A stretch of 9,654 nucleotides of DNA, from positions 1 to 9,654 of the forward strand of contig JAACEH010000079.1 in NCBI GenBank assembly GCA_011682595.1. Direction: 5' to 3'. The notes beneath the pieces were generated by a model. That model saw nothing but the letters and a program-made list of their open reading frames with translations. It ran no database searches and was not told the origin of the DNA. Shown here in pieces: positions 1-5,826 of the stretch. The DNA comes from Anaerolineaceae bacterium (GTDB taxonomy: Bacteria > Planctomycetota > Phycisphaerae > FEN-1346 > JAACEH01). Both the position numbers and the translations under genes were made by a program. Position 1 is the first letter of the stretch. Each line of letters starts with the position of its first letter.

Positions 1-419
1 CGGTCGACATCAACGGCAAGTCGATGGCCACCTATCACGGCGACGGGGTTATCGTGGCCACGCCGACCGGCTCGACGGCCTACAACCTGGCCGCCGGCGG
101 GCCGATCCTGGAGTGGAGTCTCGACGCCGTGGTCATCACGCCGATCTGCCCGCACATGCTGACCCACCGGTCGATTGTCATCGATTCGGACTCGCTGGTC
201 ACCTTGCGGCTGAACGAGCAGCGGGAGTCGACCTGCATCATCGACGGCCAGATTCACGTGTCCCTGGTGGCCGGCGACGTGGTCCAGGTGGAGAAATCAT
301 CGCAGGGGCTGGTCATGATCGACAACCCGCGGCGGTCGTCATTTGAAACGCTGCGCGAGAAGCTTCACTGGAGCCACGCCCCGCGATACGCCAGCGGGCG
401 GGCGCCGGGCGCCCGGTGA
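1..419 (+). CDS. nadK: NAD kinase, C-terminal part (5' end outside window)
   Basis: This is the C-terminal part of NAD kinase, the cytosolic enzyme that phosphorylates NAD to NADP using ATP or polyphosphate. The reading frame enters from the left edge (first full codon at base 3) and ends at TGA 417-419, so about 138 residues are visible. The diagnostic segment is GDGVIVATPTGSTAYNLAAG (bases 39-98), the family's conserved nucleotide-binding stretch. Further on come the usual PICPHMLTHRSIVI block and the IIDGQ strand-turn. The tail, including SSFETLREKLHW, resembles planctomycete NAD kinases as I know them. The ATG at 24 is internal to the conserved domain and is not the start. The last codons contain a GC-rich inverted repeat (400-414) without a T-run. 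Identification is secure; only the N-terminus is missing because of the window edge. Confidence 0.95.
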   Translation, partial: VDINGKSMATYHGDGVIVATPTGSTAYNLAAGGPILEWSLDAVVITPICPHMLTHRSIVIDSDSLVTLRLNEQRESTCIIDGQIHVSLVAGDVVQVEKSSQGLVMIDNPRRSSFETLREKLHWSHAPRYASGRAPGAR

Positions 420-435
420 CGCGCAGAGTAGTAAG

Positions 436-958
436 CCCGGATTTCCGGATTAAAGTGAATAAAAAGGTTCGAAAGTGCATCTGAACTACTGAATTCGGCA
501 CAGAATCCAGCAATCGGAGGGCGCCCCTGATGGGTGAAGCGAAAAACGGGGCATTCCGGGTTGGTTTCGACTCAGAGCTACGCCTGGAATTCCACGGGGT
601 GAAGGTGACGAGCGACGCGGGCCTGCTGCCCTATCGGGAACTGGACGACGTGTTCGGCTTGACCGAGATTGGGGTGGAACAGCTGACAGACCCGCGCACC
701 GGCCGGAACACGCAGCACAGCAAGACCGCGCTTTTGCGGCAGGCGATTTTGGGACGCTTGGCGGGATACGAAGACACGAACGACGCGGACCGGCCGCACG
801 TAGACCCCGCAATGCGGCTGGCGCTGGACAGCGGGTAGGCTGCCCGAAGAGCGCAGAAGTCGGAGACGATGGATGGTGGGACGGAAGCGCTGCGTGCTCA
901 GGCCGGCAGGAGCGCACTGAAACGACAGAGAGTTGCCGGAAATCTGTCCATCGGCTGA
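436..958 (+). mobile_element. Remnant of an IS1380-family insertion sequence (left part only)
   Basis: The stretch holds the leader and the first third of an IS1380-type transposase, but no catalytic DDE region and no clear right end. The leader between 436 and 529 is AT-richer than its surroundings. The segment CCCGGATTTCCGG at about 436-448 is a plausible left terminal repeat. A 9-base inverted match to its inner part (GATTTCCGG at 440-448, CCGGAAATC at 936-944) could mark a right end of a deleted derivative, but a match that short could arise by chance. The boundaries are therefore approximate. I see no target-site duplication. The element lies between nadK and the URO-D genes, so it may mark an insertion or rearrangement point. 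Confidence 0.55.
530..838 (+). pseudogene. IS1380-family transposase, N-terminal fragment
   Basis: The 102-residue product matches the N-terminus of IS1380-family DDE transposases, which normally run to roughly 430-500 residues. Recognisable family features in order are FRVGFDSELRLEFHG (residues about 9-23), VTSDAGLLPYRELDD (about 26-40), a DPRTGRN turn, and LLRQAILGRLAGYEDTNDAD followed by DPAMRLALDSG. It is preceded by a good ribosome binding site (GGAGGG about 8 bases before ATG 530). Translation stops at TAG 836-838, where the family would continue into the catalytic core. The same frame stays open for another 39 codons to TGA 956-958, with only vague family resemblance, so the stop may be a nonsense mutation followed by decay or deletion. 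No Asp-Asp-Glu catalytic residues are present, so this is a dead fragment. Confidence 0.85.
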
Positions 959-1142
959 ATTGAAACGCGCCTTGCGCCTGATTTTCACGCTTGCGACTGT
1001 CGCGGGGACAGATACAATGCCGGGGTAGCCGTCAGGGTGCCCCGACCGTCATTGATCTGGGAGATCTCGGTGTATTACCGGCACCTGCCCATGTACCGCT
1101 GATCCCCGCTTCGCAGGGGCGCAGCGGATCGAGGGAGCTGTT
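839..1142. other. Region of about 300 bases with no intact gene: IS remnant tail plus URO-D leader
   Basis: No convincing intact gene lies here. The first part, to about 958, reads on in the transposase frame after its stop and is probably decayed IS sequence. The second part holds a candidate promoter (991-1018) and about 120 bases of leader before the URO-D gene at 1143. The short leader sequence before that gene ends in GAGGGAG, a good ribosome binding site. I see no tRNA and no riboswitch that I recognise. Confidence 0.5.
991..1018 (+). promoter_or_regulatory. Candidate sigma70-type promoter with a dyad in the spacer, upstream of the URO-D pair
   Basis: TTGCGA (991-996, four of six consensus bases) and TACAAT (1013-1018, five of six) are separated by 16 bases. 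The spacer contains the inverted repeat CTGTC-GCGGG-GACAG (997-1011), which fills it almost exactly and is positioned where a repressor would block polymerase. This is sequence inspection only; the start site would be near 1025, giving a leader of about 118 bases. Confidence 0.45.
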
Positions 1143-2258
1143 ATGGAAAAGCTGGAAGTGGTACAAAGGACCCTCAATTTTCAAGAAGCCCCATACGTGC
1201 CTGTATGCGCGGGGGCGGTTACGAAGGAATTCCTGCTTGAGGTCACCGGTGCAAAGTCGTTCACCAAATTCAACGCCCGCGCCGTATTCGTGGAAGCCAT
1301 GAGAAAGCTGGATTGTGATATAGTATTGCAATATGTCCTTCCCTTCCCCGAGCGTTACGACCGCACGCCGGAAGCCTCCGTCATGCCGCGCGACCATACA
1401 TTCACGCCGTCCGTCATTCGCAGGGAAGGGACCGGATTCAACAGTCCCGAGGAGGTGAGGGATTTCATCCACTCTCTGCCGCATCCAAAGCGTCTGGGCG
1501 AGGAGTTCCCGTTTGAAGAGAACTACCTTGCCTGGATCGAACTCATGGAAAACGGCAAGCGATCTATGGGGGACATGGTCTGGATTCCCGGCCATGTCGC
1601 CGGGATTCCCGATTTCATGCTCTACACCTATTTCGGGTATGAGAACTACCTCATGGCCCTGTCGCTGTACCCGGAGGAGATGAAGAGCCTGTTTAAATTA
1701 TCCGCAGAGGAGGCGCAGCTCCGAAATTCCGCCATCGCCCGGGCCGTCCTGGATAAGGGGTACCTGAATTGGGTGTATCTGGGTGAGGATATCTGCTTCA
1801 ATGACGGCCCCCTGTGTTCCCCCGAGACGCTCCGCGAAATGTACTGGCCCGCGGCGAAATACGCTTTGGAACCGCTTCACGAGGCTGGGATTAAGGTCCT
1901 GTGGCATTGCGACGGCAATATCAACCCGATTCTTGAAGACCTTGTGGATATCGGTGTGGCCGGCCTGCAAGGATTCGAAGAAGAGACCGGGGTGGATATG
2001 GAAAAGCTGTCGGAGGTAAGGACGCGTGACGGCGACAGGATGGTGCTGTTCGGCAGCGTCTCGGTCACCACGCTCCTTCCTAATGGAACGGTGGCGGAAG
2101 TTGAAAAGCGAATAGAGCGCATCGTGGAACTTTCCAGGAATCGCGGGGGAGGGATCGTATTGAGTTCCTCCAGTTCGATACTGCCAGGGACGCCCAACGA
2201 AAATATTTATCCTCTCTTTAGGTATTCCAAGGAATACGGCGGGAAAGTTCCGTGCTAA
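1143..2258 (+). CDS. URO-D superfamily protein (uroporphyrinogen decarboxylase/methyltransferase-like)
   Basis: The 371-residue protein belongs to the uroporphyrinogen decarboxylase (URO-D) superfamily, a TIM-barrel fold that includes HemE and the MtaA/MtbA zinc methyltransferases acting on methyl-corrinoid proteins. Its length fits (about 340-380). The family core is at residues 252-282, VLWHCDGNINPILEDLVDIG continuing into AGLQGFEEE, and near the end SSSSSILPGTPNENI (341-355), equivalent to the C-terminal PxTPxEN loop. The methyltransferases use a His-x-Cys plus a later Cys to bind zinc. Here the positions read His255, Asp257 and Ser in the final loop, so the usual cysteine ligands are missing. 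HemE is a poor fit because there is no haem gene context. The start is supported by GAGGGAG six bases before the ATG. The next gene follows 13 bases later, forming an operon. Its base composition looks less GC-rich than its neighbour's. The substrate is unknown. Confidence 0.85.
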   Translation: MEKLEVVQRTLNFQEAPYVPVCAGAVTKEFLLEVTGAKSFTKFNARAVFVEAMRKLDCDIVLQYVLPFPERYDRTPEASVMPRDHTFTPSVIRREGTGFNSPEEVRDFIHSLPHPKRLGEEFPFEENYLAWIELMENGKRSMGDMVWIPGHVAGIPDFMLYTYFGYENYLMALSLYPEEMKSLFKLSAEEAQLRNSAIARAVLDKGYLNWVYLGEDICFNDGPLCSPETLREMYWPAAKYALEPLHEAGIKVLWHCDGNINPILEDLVDIGVAGLQGFEEETGVDMEKLSEVRTRDGDRMVLFGSVSVTTLLPNGTVAEVEKRIERIVELSRNRGGGIVLSSSSSILPGTPNENIYPLFRYSKEYGGKVPC

Positions 2259-2271
2259 CGGAGGGTTACGT

Positions 2272-3354
2272 ATGAACCGGACGGAGAACCGTGAATGCCA
2301 GGGTAATCGCACTTACGGGCAATCCCTCCGGGCGCGGTTCGAATCGGCGCTGGCCGGGGAGCCGATCGATCGGCCGGTCTTTGCGGTGTACGACTGGTTC
2401 GTCCGGAACCGCGACGTCGACTGGCAGAGCCTTTTTGATCGCGGCTTGGCCCAGATCGGCCACGCCGACCTTATCACGCGCTGGTTGCCGAACGTAGAGA
2501 TCGAGGAAACCACGAGCCGGGCGGATGGCCAGACGCGGCGCGACGTACGCTGGCTCACCGATATCGGTGAGCTGCACGAGTGGTACCTGGGCGAGTGGCG
2601 GCAGGAGCACCTGATTAAAAGCGCGCGGGATTACCGGATCATGGCGCACGCCCTTGCCGATGCCGAGGTGACGTCCAGCACGGAGCGTTTCGACGGGCTT
2701 GAGCGCGAGATCGGGGATTCAGGCATCGTCTTGGGACAGCTCGGCGGGTGGGCCTCGCGATCGCCGTTCCTGTCCGTGCAGGTCGATTTCGCGGGGCTGG
2801 AGCGGTTTTCGGTCGACATCGCCAACGAGCTGCCGGAACTGTTGGAACTCATGGAGGTGCTGGCCGACCTCAAGATCCGGGAACTCGAGGCAGCTCTGGA
2901 CACGCCGGTCCGCCACATCAAGTTCTGGGAAAACCTTACGATCGAGACCATGGGCCCCGTGCGGTACCGGAAGTACCTGGTGCCGTTCTACGAGCGGGTT
3001 TTTGGCGCGCTCCGCGGTAGCGACAAGCAAGTCCACGTGCATTACGACGGCCGGCTTCGCGCGATCGCCGGGGACATAGAGCGCCTTGCCTTCGCTGGGA
3101 TCGATTCGCTGACACCCGCGCCGGAAGGTGACTTGACGACCGCGGAGGCCCGGCGATGCTGGCCGCATAAGTTCCTGTGGCTGCATCCCTCGCTCACCTG
3201 GTACGCGCTGCCCGGCGAGGAACTCGCCGGGCGCGTGCGCAACATGGCGCGGGAAGCCGGACCCGATCGGTACTGCCTCATGATCAGCGAGGAGGTGCCT
3301 TCGGACTGGGAGCGCACGGTGCCGCTGGTGCTGGATGCGCTCGGCGACCTGTGA
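2272..3354 (+). CDS. URO-D superfamily protein, second copy of the pair
   Basis: The 360-residue product is a second, divergent member of the URO-D superfamily. The C-terminal barrel strands are clear: VHVHYDGRLRAIAGDIERLA (residues 254-273), then GIDSLTPAPEGDLTTAEA, then a WP-HKFLWLHPSL strand and CLMISEEVPSDW (335-346). His257 and Asp259 form the same His-x-Asp-Gly motif as in the upstream gene, and the final loop carries Glu340-Glu341 where methyltransferases have a zinc cysteine. This pattern is found in URO-D-like proteins of unknown role and is unlike HemE. The start is supported by GGAGGG about seven bases upstream. The 13-base gap from the previous gene, and a 20-base gap to a sulfatase start with its own GGAG, indicate a polycistronic unit. 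GC content is high and typical of the window. Substrate and reaction cannot be read from sequence; a methyltransferase or decarboxylase role is inference. Confidence 0.85.
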   Translation: MNRTENRECQGNRTYGQSLRARFESALAGEPIDRPVFAVYDWFVRNRDVDWQSLFDRGLAQIGHADLITRWLPNVEIEETTSRADGQTRRDVRWLTDIGELHEWYLGEWRQEHLIKSARDYRIMAHALADAEVTSSTERFDGLEREIGDSGIVLGQLGGWASRSPFLSVQVDFAGLERFSVDIANELPELLELMEVLADLKIRELEAALDTPVRHIKFWENLTIETMGPVRYRKYLVPFYERVFGALRGSDKQVHVHYDGRLRAIAGDIERLAFAGIDSLTPAPEGDLTTAEARRCWPHKFLWLHPSLTWYALPGEELAGRVRNMAREAGPDRYCLMISEEVPSDWERTVPLVLDALGDL

Positions 3355-3374
3355 CCCCGTGCGCCGGAGATGAC

Positions 3375-4234
3375 ATGAACGCCGACAGCCAACGACCGAA
3401 TATCCTCCTCCTGATCGCGCACGACCTCGGCACGCGGCTGGGCTGCTACGGCGAGGGCGCGGGGCACGAAACGCACCTGTTCGGCCTGCAGCACGAGGTA
3501 AAGGAGGTCGGCAGGCTTGGCTTCCAGCACGCAAGCAGCCTTTCGCCCAGGTGCGAAACGGTGGCCGAGGAAGTGGCATCCTGCCTGCGCGCGCGCCGAG
3601 GATGCGCTGGACGAAACGGGCCTGGCGGAAAACACGCTGGTCGTCTTCACCACGGACCACGGCATCGCGTTCCCGCGCGCCAAGGCGACGCTTTACGACT
3701 CCGGGCTGAACACGGCGCTCATCGTGCGGCTGCCCGGCGTGATCCCCGCGGGCCGGGCGGGCGCGGAACTGCTCAGCAACATCGACCTGCTGCCCACCGT
3801 GCTGGAGGCAACCGGCGCCGAAGTACCCGGGGACGTGCAGGGTCGCTCTTTTTGGGGGCTGTTCACGGACGGCCCCTACACCCCGCGCGAAAGAATCTTC
3901 GCCGAGAAGAACACCACCGCCAGCGACTGCAAGCGTTGCGTTCGCACGGCGCGGTACAAATACATCCGGAACTACGACGAGGGCCCGCAACTCGCCATGC
4001 CGATCGACATCGAGGAAAGCCCCGCGCGCCCGGGCATGGGCGACGACCACCTGGCGCCCCGCCCGTCGGTGGAGTTCTACGACCTGGACCGCGACCCGTG
4101 GGAGCGGAACAATCTGGCGGGACGTCCGGAAATAGGGATGGTCGAAAACGAACTCAGCGGTACGCTGGGCCGTTTCCTGCAGGAGACGGACGATCCTATC
4201 CTGCGCGGTCCCATCGCGCGGCCGCCGGAACTGC
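3375..4234 (+). pseudogene. Sulfatase (alkaline phosphatase superfamily) with two internal deletions and a frame change
   Basis: The start is normal: a GGAG seven bases before ATG 3375, then RPNILLLIAHDLGTRLGCYG, the N-terminal metal-binding strand of type I sulfatases. The frame then jumps, without a break, to GHETHLFGLQHEVKEVGRLG, which in intact relatives lies roughly 80 residues later. The lost part would have held the Cys/Ser-x-Pro-x-Arg site that becomes formylglycine, so the enzyme could not work. A second junction within the (CG)-rich run near 3585-3598 removes about another 100 residues and shifts the frame; from 3598 the reading is EDALDETGLAENTLVVFTTD, including the metal-binding DHG (VVFTTDHGIAFPRAKATLYD), and it continues to a typical C-terminus (RPSVEFYDLDRDPWE, then ETDDPILRGPI) ending around 4234. 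No signal peptide is evident. Family assignment is strong; the deletion sizes are estimates from memory of the family, not an alignment. Confidence 0.85.
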
Positions 4235-4238
4235 CCCG

Positions 4239-4336
4239 CTGCAAAAAGTGGAAGTCATCAAGAACAACCGGGCCATCCGAACGGAGTCCTCGCCGGACGA
4301 GGTGATCGAGTTTGCATTCGACGACACCCATGTCCC
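4239..4336 (+). pseudogene. Short fragment resembling the C-terminus of a DUF3604/PHP-type protein
   Basis: Directly after the sulfatase tail, a different frame reads LQKVEVIKNNRAIRTESSPD and then EVIEFAFDDTHV. This resembles the terminal beta-sandwich of DUF3604-like (CehA/McbA-type) metal-dependent hydrolases, where a strand of the form VEVIKNGxxVHTE is followed by an EFxFxD strand. Only about 32 residues are present, without start, stop or catalytic part. It joins the sulfatase tail within about five bases on the left and the MttB-like fragment within a few bases on the right. The frame runs through the sulfatase stop region, so one could also see it as a chance frame, but its sequence is too family-like for that to be my preferred reading. 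Confidence is limited because so little is left. Confidence 0.45.
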
Positions 4337-5356
4337 ATCGCGGTTACGGACGTTCCCCAGGCCACGGCATCGCTGGAGTCGCTGCTGATGATGATGAAGC
4401 TGACTCACAAATACCCTCGCGGCCTTGAGCCCTACACCGCCGAGAGCATCAAGTATTTTGTGGAAATCAGCGACGTTCTCCTTGGTCCGGGGCGGCAGAA
4501 CGAGTTCATCGACCATTGCAACTGCATCAACCCCATCCTGCGGCTTGAAGAACGGACCGCCGGGGTGATGATCGAGCAGGCCCGCTTCAACATCGGCTTC
4601 CTGATCACCTCCATGCCCGCCGCAGGGAGGAACGCTCCCGTCACCCTCGACGGAACGATTGTTCAGGCGACGGCGGAAATCGTGGGCGGATTGATTATTG
4701 CGTATCTGCTGAATCCCAACGTGGATCACAGAGGCTACATCTCGTCGGGGACAATGGACCTGAAGGCTGCGGTCACCACACAGTCTTGCCCCGAGGTCGT
4801 GCTGATTGACTGCGGAGTGGTCGAACTGATGGAGCACGCCTTCGGCGGCAATACGATGGTCGGCGGCCGCACCTATGTCTCCGCGCGCTGCCCCGGATTC
4901 CAGGCCGTCTTCGAGAAAATGCTCAAGGCCGCCGCTTATCAGAAATACACCGGCTGGCTCTCATATGGCGGAAGCGGAGTCCTGGACAACGGCAGCCTCA
5001 TCTCGCCGGAACAACTCATTCTTGATCTGGACATCCAGGAGGCTTTCTACCGCCTGTGCGAGATTGAGGTGAAAGATGAAGCGGTGGAAAACATCATTGC
5101 CGACGTCGCCGCCGCCGGAACGGGAGATTTCCTTTCAACGGACCATACACTCGAGAACTTCCGTGGCGCCTTTTGGGAGCCGTTCCTGTTCACGCGCGGC
5201 AACACACGGTCCGAACAGGAGATCCTGGACACCGCGCACGAGCGATTCCTGGACACCGTAAATAGCTACTCCGGCTATGACTACGAGGAGGAGAAAGTGA
5301 AGGCCGTTGAGGAGATTCTCCGAGAGGCCAAGAAGGAGCTGGTTGACAAAACATAG
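4337..5356 (+). pseudogene. MttB-family methyltransferase, N-terminally truncated
   Basis: The product resembles trimethylamine methyltransferase (MttB) family proteins, which transfer methyl groups from quaternary or tertiary amines to a corrinoid protein. Intact members are about 470-500 residues; here only the C-terminal part is left. Family-like reading begins upstream of the first ATG (4388): VTDVPQATASLESLLMMM from about 4343, matching the barrel strand where related proteins read DVP followed by a KP strand. Later landmarks in the 322-residue ATG-initiated product are APVTLDGTIVQATAEIVGG (83-101), GGRTYVSARCPGFQAVFEK (159-177), GWLSYGGSGVLDNGSLIS (189-206) and the TDHTLENFRGAFWEP segment (251-265). 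The position where archaeal MttB has pyrrolysine (UAG) lies around GWLSYGG and is an ordinary sense codon, so this is the non-pyrrolysine branch. The first half of the barrel is missing, so it is very likely inactive. Stop is TAG 5354-5356. Confidence 0.8.
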
Positions 5357-5427
5357 AAATCATGGAGTGAACGCCGCACGAATAAAGCAGACACCGGGTC
5401 CAAGGGCGATCATGAGCCGCTTTTTCG

Positions 5428-5460
5428 ATGTCGCGACAACGTGATCTACGATCGCGACAT
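5428..5460. repeat. Perfect 9-base inverted repeat (candidate operator or stem-loop) upstream of the oxidoreductase operon
   Basis: ATGTCGCGA (5428-5436) and TCGCGACAT (5452-5460) are exact reverse complements separated by 15 bases. The left arm also contains the 10-base palindrome TGTCGCGACA (5429-5438). It lies 118 bases before the ferredoxin start. It could be a dimeric regulator site. The 15-base loop argues against a terminator, and no T-run follows. Confidence 0.5.
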
Positions 5461-5548
5461 GGTGATTGCCCGTTCCCGCTCAGGCGGACAAATGGATTTG
5501 TCCCTGCAGGATGTCGTTCCGACTCCGAGGGGAAAGCCGCTCATATGA
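5441..5548 (+). other. 35-codon open stretch of unknown identity between the MttB fragment and the ferredoxin gene
   Basis: From a possible GTG at 5441 to TGA 5546-5548 the frame reads VIYDRDMVIARSRSGG, continuing to MDLSLQDVVPTPRGKPLI. The composition looks like real protein (alternating hydrophobic and charged residues) rather than shadow sequence, and may be the tail of a lost gene, in keeping with the other fragments upstream. It has no obvious ribosome binding site and I do not recognise the family. It ends 29 bases before the ferredoxin start. The remaining spacer (5357-5577) shows no other gene. A perfect TTGACA at 5343-5348 has no -10 partner at the right distance. Confidence 0.3.
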
Positions 5549-5577
5549 TGGGTCATCAGCTGTAAGGAGTTGCCGTA

Positions 5578-5781
5578 ATGCCCGAAGTCCGGATACTTCG
5601 CAAGTACTGCAAAGGGTGCGGCCTGTGTGTCGAGGTCTGCCCGGTCGAGTGCCTGCGAATGAGCGACGACATAACGGCCGCCGGCGTTTGTCCCGCGGAG
5701 GTGGTTGAGACGGCCGATTGCACCGGCTGCCTGCAGTGCCATACGGTCTGTCCGGATGCAGCCATCGAGGTTTACGAATGA
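5578..5781 (+). CDS. korD: 2-oxoacid:ferredoxin oxidoreductase delta subunit, 2[4Fe-4S] ferredoxin
   Basis: The 67-residue protein is a dicluster ferredoxin. Two complete cluster motifs are visible: Cys11-x2-Cys14-x2-Cys17-x3-Cys21-Pro and Cys48-x2-Cys51-x2-Cys54-x3-Cys58-Pro, each binding one [4Fe-4S] cluster. As the delta subunit it would pass electrons from the TPP centre of the beta subunit to soluble ferredoxin. The start is supported by AAGGAG (5564-5569), eight bases before ATG. It opens a four-gene set in the order delta, alpha, beta, gamma, with a 45-base gap to the alpha gene. On its own a ferredoxin this short could belong to other complexes; the assignment rests on its position. 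The symbol is by subunit homology and does not imply substrate. Confidence 0.88.
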   Translation: MPEVRILRKYCKGCGLCVEVCPVECLRMSDDITAAGVCPAEVVETADCTGCLQCHTVCPDAAIEVYE

Positions 5782-5826
5782 AGCGTTGGCGGGCCACCAA
5801 GACAAGGTGGCGACGGAGCAAGTAGA

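Noticed and set aside
400..414. GC-rich inverted repeat at the end of nadK as a terminator
   Set aside because: It lies inside the coding sequence before the stop and no T-run follows.
836..838. TAG codons as possible pyrrolysine sites because an MttB-like gene is nearby
   Set aside because: The TAG is in a transposase fragment, the MttB-like frame itself contains no internal TAG, and no pyl genes are visible.
1143..2258. Annotation of the first URO-D gene as HemE
   Set aside because: The motif pattern and surroundings do not fit haem synthesis, and two diverged tandem copies are not expected for hemE.
2719..4050. Long open frame of 443 codons on the minus strand
   Set aside because: It lies antisense to the URO-D gene and sulfatase, is Arg/Gly/Pro-rich as expected of GC-rich shadow frames, and shows no family motif.
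5343..5348. Perfect TTGACA -35 box at the end of the MttB-like fragment
   Set aside because: No acceptable -10 element at 15-19 bases downstream, and it lies within coding sequence.
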